Assembly: GCA_022606425.2 (NCBI GenBank)
Contig: JAHDVF020000753.1
Span: 62,001 to 126,000, forward strand
Direction of reading: 5' to 3'
Source: Lepidostoma basale
Taxonomy: Eukaryota; Arthropoda; Insecta; Trichoptera; Lepidostomatidae
DNA length: 64,000 nucleotides
The number at the start of each line of letters is the position of its first letter. Within the stretch, counting starts at the first letter, position 1. The position numbers and the translations under genes were made by a program. Under the pieces are notes generated by a model that searched no databases, had not been told where the DNA came from, and saw only the letters and a list, made by a program, of their open reading frames with translations. Positions 49,218 to 61,200 of this stretch are shown here, piece by piece.

Positions 49218-52200
49218 CTGGAAATCAAAAACAAATGTATTTTACGAAATGAACATAACACATGAAATATTAAGGATACAATCAATATTTATTTGCTAAA
49301 GAATGACACTACCATGACAGAAATAAATACATAATTCTAGAATGACCTTCGTGGCCGAGTGGTAAGTGCTATGATTGCCACACCAGAGGTCCCGATGGCA
49401 GTGTGATTGTCACACTGTCTTTAGTCTGGTGTAGAATTCACATATCATAAGAATCAATGTGATAGCTATACCCTTCACATTGATTTTGCCCACGCTGTAA
49501 TGACTATTGACAGTACAGTTTAAGAGATAAATAAGATATCTACTTCACCAAGACTGGATAGACTCTTAAACAATTTTAATTTAATTTTACTTCAGGCTTA
49601 CTTAAACACTGGAGTTTCGCAATTATAAATCAAAACATGGACATTTTCCACTTAAGAAATAATTGTTCTCAATGTGTATTAAAGATTATTATAATATATT
49701 ATACACCTTCAAAGCAGGTTGAAGAAAATATATTTAGAAGCGGAAAAAAAATCTTTTAAGTTGTATAAAAATTGCCCTTTTTAACCCTTAATGGATGTAA
49801 GTCACCTCTGACGTGACAAGAAAATTTTGTCGTTGCGGTCCTATGGCACATGTGAGGTGACATGACGAATCATGTTGTGAATATTACCAACAGAGTGATT
49901 AACATACACAGTTTCTTTTTAAAATTAAATATTGATAGAATAATATAACACAAAAGCTAGCGTCCGATTAGGGTTAAAAGAAAAATTAATAAATTAACCT
50001 TTTTTCCTTAAGTTATAACTTATTTTATTATGCATGGAACTTTAAGAACACAAAAAACATATTTAAAAAAAATTGAGACTTTGTGAAACATACAACGTAG
50101 AGGGAGAATTTTGTAAATAGTCAGCTCGAGTCTCACCTGAACTCGTCGGGTGCCGTAGCTCCGTAGAACTGCTGGGCATAGAGGAAGAGGTTGGTGTAGG
50201 CCTTGATCTCCGTTTCATTGTGGCCGTCCCCGCCTCGGGTGACCATGGCATTGGCCGGCACGGTTCCCAGGTTGCAACGCTTGAACTCCTGTACTCCCGC
50301 TCGAGTTCCTGTTGCCATATACACATCACATAAAATATTTTATAACAACATCACGCCGAAGGGGAAGATAGAGAATAGACTGCCACACTACTTGATCCTA
50401 CCACAGGTCTCTAGCTTCCTCCACATTCATGCAGCGAGTCACCACGTCCTATAACAGCCTCGGGTAAGCGATGAGTACCTTTAAAACTATAAGTGTGAGT
50501 ACAAATTTATTACCGTCGGGACAGAGGAGCTGGAAATCATCCCGTAGTGTGTTGCGAGCCCACCACTCCCGCCGCCGCCCGCCTGCTGTCTCTGCTACCG
50601 TGGAGTGCCTCACGAAGGCCACATCGCCCCCTCCCTCGATCAGACAGCGCAGAGCTCCTGTTATAACAGAATAATACACGGGTTACTTTGGTTATATTCA
50701 AGATCTAAATTAAGTTTTTCATTGCAATATATATTATTTAAAAGAATTTGAAGTTGTGAGTGAATGCACCAACCCATGTTCCCGTAGTAATCTTCGGAAG
50801 CATCCCTCTTGCAGTGACGGAAGGAGGTCCCATGACAGAGGCGGCAGAGGGGCGCGTGAGGAACGCCGATGTTGTACTCGGGAGACACGGCCCCCGGAAC
50901 GCACGAGCGCGAGAACCACTCGGCTGCCGCGCGTGCCGCGTCACACCCATATGGCCTGCAAGTAACAACAATACGATACATGACAGATTATGAATCTATT
51001 TTTTGAAAGACCAAGGATTTAAATAAATAGAATTGCACTTTGCATTTTCACATCTTGTTTTCCTTTTTACAGACATGTCTCAGTTGTGATCCAACCTTCT
51101 TCGACGTACAAATTTTAACCAAAATGGAAATGGAATTTAACAACAGAAACCAGTCACAACCGTCTGTATAAAGAAAAATAGAGTGTTATGAAAATACAAA
51201 GTGCAATTCAATTTATTCAAATGTGAATCCACAACACAAAGTGAAGGCGAATATAGTAGAATAACCAAAGATTTAAATCATCGATATTATAATTTATTAC
51301 ACAATCTTCGGTGCGAGCAGAAAATAGAATCGGGTGGTGTTCAGGCTTGAACCCATGTCACCTTAATCATGAGCCAAGTGTTGTCTCCTAGACACCACTT
51401 GGTTGAAATGAAAGTAATACTTTTACATATTCAAGTGATTCATTAATTTAGTTTCAGGTTTATATAATTCAATTTTTATAGAGAAAAAAATATTTTTGTG
51501 TCTTTTGTTGATATAAATTTTTCTCCGAATTTTAAATATGAAACTGAACCTTATAGAATATGCCTATTTCAAACCAAATATAAAATACAACAAAAAAAAT
51601 GATATCTTCTATCTATATAAATAAAAGGCGATCTTCCGGGTGTGTGTCGACTATTTCTGAGGTTATTCCTGAGCTGATCCTTCTGTATCTTGGGGAATGG
51701 ACTAATTGGAATTTAGCGGTCGTCATAGGCATATTTTCGTTATTAATCGAGCTCTAATTAACTTTATAAATTAATCAATTAATTGAAAATTTTCGTAGTG
51801 CAAACGAATATAGACCTTAATGTTCGTATCACCTGAGTATCAATCTTTTGAGTCTATATTCGTTTGACACGGTCTGGAGAGAATTCAGTCTCCATGTAAT
51901 TTTGTGTAGTGGCAACAATGTGTTTTGCTTTCTGACAGTCCAATATATTGCGTTTTACTTTGGGATGTATAATACTTAATACGTTTTGCTTATTACGTAC
52001 TAAAATAATTGGTTGTTTAATTGGTACAGTATATTTTATTGGCCATATTTTAATGTACACTAATGCAGACAGGTAATTATACTTCTTAATTTTGGCGAGT
52101 ATAATTTTTACGCGTCAATTTGAGGTTATGAACGAAATTTTATTTTTTCGTGTGGCTGAAACTTATTCGTTTCTCTTACGTTCGACGGTGATTACTTAAT

Positions 52201-55200
52201 GATATTCGTTTTCTAGAGTTCTAGCCGTTCGATTGGTCACGTGGTCTCTGAACTGTCACAATCTCTTTGTACGTCGTAATATTTTGTAGGTATGAAGTTT
52301 CGGTACTTTTAGGTTATGAAGTTTTTGGGATTAAAAATATTCAATGATAATTAAATTGTTCAGGTTATTTCAAAGGATGATAGCGAAAATATAAAATATT
52401 GGACGTCGAAGCTCTACAAGAATATGAAGAAACTTGCTTCCGTAAGTATAATATAATATTTATATTTCTAATTCATAAATATATTTTCAGTTTATTCTAT
52501 TTTGCTGTTTTCTTTATACGCATACTTTGGTCAGGGAAATTGTTACATTACCACAGCAACGGTAAGAAAGTTCTAATGATATACAATATGAATTACAATA
52601 TGAATGAATGACACAATTCTTATGACTTTTTCCGTTTATTTCTAGGAAAATAAAGTAACGGATCAGAGATGGGACGAAAATTACCGATGCAGCGTGCAAA
52701 ATAACTTCGTTAAAATGGAATTAGATCAATCAAACAACGGATGATCAGTGAATTAGATGTACCCTGGAGTGGCGAATGAAAACCGGCTCATTTTTACATT
52801 ACACATAAGCTACTTTTAGTAGTTTTCATTCATATATGAAAATTCCATTATTAATTTCAGGTAAAGTTTTTAAATTTACAGTTCATAGACAATAATTAAG
52901 CACATTCCCAAACGTGCCACCTATATATCTGAATTTTGTGTTGCTCGGGCTGCCTGAAATATGCTTCCTGCACGCCTCAGATGCATTGACAAGCCGACAG
53001 ACTTTAATTCTCACCTAAAAACCCACCTTTTCAAATTATCGCATAAAATGGTAACAACGGTTGTCTGTATATCAATAAACAATATTATATCACATTTGCA
53101 CAAAACATTCATATGTTTAGAGAAACAAAATTGATTTTGTTGTCCATGAAATTCACATCAGAGCCAATAAAGTAAGTTTCTACGATCGTGATTTCGCTGT
53201 TGTTACATGCACCTTTCATGACTAAAAACATTGTCAAAGCGCCCTTGAGGTGAGCTATTCACGAAAACGGCGATTATCAGTTCCGTAAGTTCAATGTTTA
53301 TATTTTGATATGTACAGGTTTAAATTTTGAATTAATTGGTTTATTTTGTATATATAAGAATATAGACAATTTATATGAAGGAGTCTGGTTGTAATGAATG
53401 CTTTTGTAAAATTTTTGTTATTTCTTTAGCACAATCATAACTGCCGAGTATTTTTTTTAAATATACTGCTTAGTGAACACTTGGAATTCATTAATTGTAT
53501 GGAAGTTGAAAATTTGCCATATGCGCCTCTTCGATGTCCGCCTTATGCCAATTCCAATATTATTTTTTTTTATTTCTAGGAAACAATATTAATTAATCAG
53601 AGATCGGAATGGAATCGGTCATATAGCAGGGACAACGGATGATAAGATGCACCCTGGAGTAGCGGGCGAGAAACAACTGGCAGAATTTTGAATGGTATTG
53701 CGCTATTTTATTAATGTTATTTAATTATTATGATTTTAATTAGTTATTTAAAATACAATTAATATGACATTTGATGAATTCAAACATAAAGGTGTTCTTT
53801 ATACGCGTACTTTGGTCAGGGAAATATTAAAATTACCACAGCAACGATAAGAAAGTTCTAATGATATACAATATCAATTTATTCGTTTTACTTACGTGTC
53901 ATTTTAGGTTATGACGTTTCGTTGTGTAATAATTAGTTAATTGGTATAATCTATTTTAATAATGTTGTTTTAATGTAAAATTGTTCTGGCAGGGCGAAAA
54001 TCTATATCTTTGGGATTAGATATTAAGTTTTGATAAAATAATTGCCTGGTTGTGAGAGACCACTGGTCTAATGGGGATATTTTTGTATTGGGATTGAAAT
54101 TATTTTGATAATGAGCCATATTGGTGCATCTGCATGTTGCAATTCTTCTTTATTTTCCATTCCACTGAGTAATTCCAGCAGCACACATACCCAAATACAC
54201 TATGAGTTACTTCAGCTGTTTTAGTTTTTCTCTGAAAACAAATGCTGTGATAGGTAAACATATCCTTATATGCAGCATTAGCTGCCTCAGTTAGAAGAGT
54301 CCAGTAATATTCCATTTTTGACCATTAAATTCTACATTATGCTGAGATTTAAAATATTCAAAGATAATGAAATTGATTTCAGGTTATTTCATTTGCTTGA
54401 GGATGGGGAAGACAACGCAGAAGATAATGGATTGCGCATGTGCAGAGGATGGGGAAAACAACGCAGAAGATACTGGAGTTCGCATGTCCAGAGGATGGAT
54501 CCCACACTTCGATATATGCGTATCACAAGACAATGTTGTTATCTTTATGAACTAATTTGGAATGGTATGTACAGGTTTAAATTGGATTAATTGGTTTAAT
54601 TCGTTACATAAGAATATAGACAATTTATGTTTACTACTCCATGATACATTCTCATCTGTCTTACCTTTCCTGTATTTGGGGCTTTATTACAAAGAAGAAA
54701 GCTAATGAGATTCAGGTGATCCAAAATCGGGCTGTTAGAAATATTTTCCGTCTACCGTGGTACACTCATGTAAGGGCCCTATATTCTCAGACGAAAATAA
54801 TTCCATTTCAAATCCATCCAAAATTAGAGATCACAAAAACTATAATACAAATAATAAAGTCATCAACGCGCTCTAATACTCGACCAATATTCAATACGGA
54901 CGTACACCAACATGATACGCGCTCACAGAATAAGAAGCATTGTGTTCAACTAGATTCGGTGTAAAATCCTTACAATTTATAGCCTCTACAGAATTTAATA
55001 AACTCCCTAATGATTTAATAATGATGTCGAACCAAAAACTTCAATCTGATCAACTTAAAAGTAATTTTTACATTACATTTTTACATTTTACATTACACAT
55101 AAGCTACTTTTAGTAGTTTTCATTCATATATGAAAATTCCATTATTAATTTCAGGTAAGGTTTTTAAATTTACAGTTTATAGACAATAATTAAGCACATT

Positions 55201-58200
55201 CCCAAACGTGCCACCTATATATCTGAATTTTGTGTTGCTCGGGCTTTCACAGTAGTAGGTTCGTCCGCCTGAAATATGCTTCCTGCACGCCTCAGATGCA
55301 TTGACAATCCGACAGACTTTAAATATCACCTAAAAACCCACCTTTTCAAATTATCGCATAAAATGTTAACAACGGTTGTCTGTATATCAATAAACAATAT
55401 TATATCACATTTGCACAAAACATTCATATGTTTAGAGAAACAAAATTCTTGATTTTGTTGTCCATGAAATTCACATCAGAGCCAATAAATTAAGTTTCTA
55501 CGATCGTGATTTCGCTGTTGTCACATGCACCTTTCATGACTAAAAACAATGTCAAAGCGCCCTTGAGGTGAGCTATTCACGAAAACGGCGATTATACAAA
55601 TTAAACAAACAAACAAACCATCACGCCGTTTCCCCACAGGGGTAGGCAGAGAGAATGGACCATAACACTACTCTATCCTGGCAAACCTCTCTAGCTTCCT
55701 CCACATTCATACAACGAGTCATACACGCATGTCGATTCCTCCGACTTCTAACATGACCAACCTTTAAAATCTGATTAGTTTAATTAATTTGACAAATTAA
55801 TCAAATTAATCAGATTAAAAGGTTTTATTAGTTTTATCGTTTTTGTAAAGAATTTTGACAGGTGTAGAAATAAATTTTTCATTTGTTCCAATGACAATTT
55901 GAATCATTTCTTCAATATTATTTTCAAGTTCTTGCTGGTTAAGTGCCTTACTACAGATAATTTAAAAAATGGTGGATACGTGTAACATAAATTAAATAAA
56001 CACAAATGTCCGGATCGTCCAAGTCAACATGTGCAACATCGAAAAAAACATTATGTGTTATTACATTATGTGCTAAATTAAAAAACAGTGGATACGTGGA
56101 ACATATTATAAATTAAATAGACAATATGTGCACCGTCTAAAAAGAACATTTTGTGTAAAATTATTTTTATTTTGTTATTTTATTTTATATCATTGTATTT
56201 TATATTATTTGTTTTAGATTTATTTTGTGGGTGTTGGACGATCGAAGTGTGCGCGGGAGATGCCTATTGGTGGCGATGAGGTTCGCAACCCATCACACCG
56301 CGCCTCCCGCGGGGCGAAAAGAGAAGGATGGAGTGCCGCATCAGTAAAAGTGTGACAGTCCATTCTCTCTGCTTACACTTTCGGGGAGACGGCGTGATGG
56401 TTAGTTAGTTAGTTAGTTAATTTGACAAATTAGCCTAATTATTATTATTATTATTATGCATATAGCATGAACTGCCTTTTATATGAAGAATATCTTCAGC
56501 AAACAAGTGAAAAACAGTTGTAATTCATTCATTGTATGGAAATTTAAATTTTGCCTTATGCGCCTCTTCGGTGTCCGCCTTATGGCAATTCAAATTTTTT
56601 TTTTTTTAATTCCAGGGCCCAAAATTGATGAATCAAGGATCGGACCAAAGTTGCCGATGCAGCGTGTAAAATAACTAATGTTTAAATGGAATGGGATCGG
56701 TCATAAAGCAAGGACAACGGGTGATAAGATCTTCTGGCCTGGAGTGGCGAAAGAGAAACAGCTACACAAATTCTGGCAGATCACAAGCAAGATGGTCTGA
56801 TGACATTAAACGAGTGGCAGGAGGTCAATGGCGCAGAGCGGCGAGGGATACAGTTGTGGAAGTCGGGAAGGGAGGCTTTTGTAGTATTATCATCTATATT
56901 ACTATTCCACGCCAGCGGACTCGCAGTGCCGAAATCACGATCGTAGAAACTTACTTTATTGGCTCTGATGTGAATTTCATGGACAACAAAATCAAGAGTT
57001 TTGTTTCTTTAATATAATGAATGTTTTCTGCAAATGTGATATAATATTGTTTATTTGATTATTAAATTTCATATAAAATATTCAAAAAATAGTTTTTCAA
57101 TTACCTTAGTAATATGTATTCAAGTTTATAATTCACAGCGAGTTTGCTTGGATTGAAACTTTGTTTTAAAGATATAGACACACATTTTTGCATCCATACA
57201 CATGGCATTTAATCCAATAAATAAACGAATTGTTATTGAACTTTAATTGTATTTGTTGAATATATATTGGGTTTATTTATGTACTCGAATTTAGCAATAG
57301 CGAAGCGTTGCCGGGTCAGCTAGTTTTACATAAAAATGGTGGTGTGCCAAAGTTAATAATGTTCTCTCAGTTTGCATTATCATTGGCAGGTTGGTATTTT
57401 TTTAACCACAATATTGTGTTAATACACAAATTGTATAAATCACTGACTTACCTGATCCAGCCGTTGGAGATGAGATAGGCCAGAGGGTACACCCACCCGG
57501 CTGCCGTGTTGATACCGGAGTGGCAAGTATTCTTTCCTGAAAACATTTGTTGAGAAAATATTTAATGTCAATGGCATTGGTCTATAAATTTAAGGAATGT
57601 ACTTATTATTAAAATTTCATACGAAGCTCAGACTTTGGGGTTTTTAATTTATAAATGTAAGTAATAATAAAAACACAATATATTAAACCACGGAATGGTA
57701 ATTATATTACATTTGAAGCCAACTAGTTTCAGTTGTTTGAGGGCAATGTGAGAACTAAACGGTGGTGGAGTGAGAGAAAGGGATAAGCATTTTTTTGCAT
57801 ATCCCTTTACTTCTCTCTCCAACACTGTCTATTATATATTCAGGTCAATCTGGTTTATTTTTTGTTCTTATATTGAATTCATGTAGCTTGGATACAAGTG
57901 AAACTAGTTGATTTTAAATATAATAACCATTCCATGATTAAATACATGGTGTTTTTATTATTTAATATATATTTATAAACGGTTATAATTTATACAAAAT
58001 AAAAATATTATCCACAACATGCTTCACAGGTGACAATATCCAGGTGAGGATAGAGGTGGAAACATGTTGTGGATAATATTTTTTATTTTGAAAAAATATT
58101 TAATAAAACAAAGTGGATTATCCAGTGGTTATTATATACTTAACTTACCTCTGAGGAAGGTGAGCTCTGTGTCAGGGTCTTGTTCCTTGGACACGGCCAC

Positions 58201-61200
58201 GGCGTAGTAATACTTCTCACCCAAGCCGTACACCTCGGACAGGAAGGGCTCCAGCGAGTAGTGGCGCGCCCCCTCCCACACGTCCGCCGCATCCAGCATC
58301 GTTGCATCCGCGATACCGGATCTAATTGACTGGCATGCCAAATACATGTTTGATTATAAATGTACAAGCATTGAAATATTGACAAATCACCCATTCAAGC
58401 GGTAGTCTAGAGGAAAAAATGCTTATACTTTACACAAGCACATTTTCAATATGAATGAAAACACCTGTTTTCTATAAGTTTTATTATAATTTATGGTAAT
58501 GACATATTTTGCCTTTCTAAGGCATTATTAAAATGTATTTTGACATTTGATAATGCCTTAGAAAGGCGAAACATGTCATTAAATAAACTATAATATAGCT
58601 TCTATAAAACAGATGTTTTCATTCATATTAATTATTTAATATGGAGTTTTACATCATTGTTCAAGAAACAATAAATCACATATGTTTAATTTCTCCCGGG
58701 CAAGGGTGCCACGATGGCTAGGTAAATCAAATCAGTTTATTTTCTCAAAAGATATTACAAACAACAATTATAGTTTAAGACATCTATTGAGAACAGGTTA
58801 AATATAATAAATACATAATACCAGGAATGCATGAGAGATGGTTCGACATTAGGAATACAAAATACTCTCCAAAGTCAAGAGTATGTATTTGTCTTCTGAA
58901 CGTACTTTCCCGAATAAGAAAGATGTCGATATCCGAAGCGATCATCAGCAGTTTGATTGCTCTCCCCCCCGGCATCACCAGAGGCAGGTTGGTTCTGCAT
59001 GCTGGGAGATAAAACAGTCTGTGCTGACACTGTCGAAAATAACCATCCAGAACATAAAGATGGATAGCCTCCAAGATGACGGAATTCTCAAAAAATCCTC
59101 TGATAAGTCTGAAGAAATGGGTAAGTGTCCAGCCATCCCTCCTTATCTGTAAACTACTGGTTCCCAGCATGCCCATGAGGACATGCCCATAAGGAAACTT
59201 TATGGAGACATTTATAATTGGATAATCTTTAGCGTACTGACTTGGGGTAGTGATGTAAAGTGCTCTCACCTGCATGCAGTTGATATGAGAATGTCCTTTA
59301 TAGCACACCAACTCAGGTTTCAGGAGCTGCGCCTTCATTGCCGTCTGTAAGAAGAAACACCCAAATAAAATCAGCTCTCAACCCTTCATATTAATAATTA
59401 TTATTTTTAGTACAATCTGACCAGCTGCATAGAAGAGGAAACTTGCCATTTTAGTTTGGACAATCTCTAAAACAACATGTACTGAGTAATAGCAAGGGAA
59501 TAAATATTTTCCTCATTTTCATTTTTAAAAAAGTCATAAAAAAACATAATTTTTTTTAATTCATAAGATATTAATGACATTTACGAAGCGTAATTTTTTC
59601 AGTTTGTAAAACACGTAGCTAGCGGATAAATTATTTCATTTTGTGTACACCAACAGATGTCACTAGTAGTCCAAGTTTTGGCATAATCTTGGGATATTGG
59701 AGAAGTCATAAATGAGCCCCAAGCACGTAAGCATGTATTCAATGGCCCCATGGTTGAAGTAGTACGCATGGAGAGGTTAAGTACTATCCTTTTTACATAT
59801 TTTCTACGATTTTATGATATTTATAATATCACTCATTGTTTTCAATGATCAAATTGTCATACGTACAATTATCAAAAATAGATGTTACATTGCAAGTAGG
59901 TTGGATATTCTCAGATTTAAAAAATGACGGGTTCCTAATTCAAATTAATAAAAAACTAACTAGGAGAGATGTTCTTAGTGTAACAATCAATCTTGGATAA
60001 TAACTCACCCTCATCTTAACACACTTGTCCTGCTCAGCCTCGGAGGTCACACAAAGAGTGAGGCGGTTGACGGGGCAGGCGCGGATGGCCAACACCGGTG
60101 CCTCCGCCGGCCCCAAGAAACCAGACAACTGCTGCTTTTCCTCGGACAGGCTCACCAGCCCTCGAGTCGAATCCTGAAAAACATTGTAGACCATTACAGA
60201 TTTGATTCTAAAATAGAGTATGTTTCAATGTTATGAAATTGTTTGAACTTACATCCAATAATAAATCAGAACGAACACCATATCTCGTGGATTCAAACAG
60301 ATCAAACTTTTCTATCGGTCTTGGTCCGTTGTAATAATTTTCCGTTGTGGTAGAACTGGAAGTGAATCTAAAAATAACATAAAAAATCAATTTTTAAAAT
60401 TGCATTATATGAAAACTTTTTTGTTCAATCTATACAAACGTTGAAATAATTTTATTTACCTTCTGCTATCCCTGCCGTAGTCATCGTCAATAGGGTTACC
60501 ATATTGGTCTCGTCCCCCCAGTGGATTTCCAAACTGGTCCCTACCCGCAACTGGGTTGCCCCACTGATCTCTTTCAATAACCTTACCATACTGATCTCTC
60601 TCAACCCCAATGTTGCCAAATTGATCTCTATCCCGGGAGTAGGTACCTTCGGGATTTCTTGGTCTATTAAAATCAGTGCTGTTGATGTTTGGATTTGAAG
60701 CCAGGGGATTTGAGTATAAATGAAGTAACTTCTGCAGGAAATCTTGATATCTAAAACAAAGTTAAGCAGAATTAGCAAATTATTTTAATTGCTTTCTTTA
60801 ATTGCAATGTTTTTGTTGTTTTTAATTATTATTTAGTATTAACATACTTCTTTCTTTGGTGATCGTTTTTAGCTGTAGATGTTACTATGGCGTTAGTTGG
60901 AGCACGGCCCCAATTGCAGGAAAGATGATCGTTGATAGGCCTTGTCGAACCATCTTTGCACAATAGCTCAAATTTATCTGGCGAGATGGAACCTAAAACA
61001 ATTAAGGTTAGTATAAAATAAATATTTAAAATGTTTTAAAAAAAACATATTTTCAATACAATTGATAATGGTCAACATACTGAATTCCTGATGATTGGCG
61101 AGTGCGAAAGGCACAGTGGTGTGCTTAACGAAGGCTACGTCCCCTGCCTCCAGCAGACAGCGCACCGCCCCCAGATAGCCGGCATATGGATCCCCTAAAG

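Larger units (their letters stand above)
51605..57323 (+). mobile_element. Helitron, 5.7 kb, in the large Tsf2 intron
   Basis: The 5' end reads TCTTCTATCTATATAAATAA after an A (51604). The 3' end reads GCAATAGCGAAGCGTTGCCG, GGTCAGCTAG followed by T (57324). That fits Helitron rules: TC at the 5' end, CTRR at the 3' end behind a small hairpin (GCAA..TTGC), insertion between A and T, no inverted repeats and no target duplication. No Rep/helicase coding was recognised. The interior is a mosaic of LINE, SINE-like and duplicated pieces. The exact 5' base is the least certain point. Confidence 0.75.

Noticed and set aside
52791..55606. LTR retrotransposon, because of the 0.5 kb direct repeats
   Set aside because: The repeats contain LINE 3' ends, have no TG..CA ends, and the DNA between them encodes a CR1-type reverse transcriptase end and no gag or integrase.
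60452..60778. 108-codon minus-strand frame over the RDQ exon
   Set aside because: Wrong phase. The phase that joins both neighbouring exons gives the RDQ repeat and transferrin helix text.
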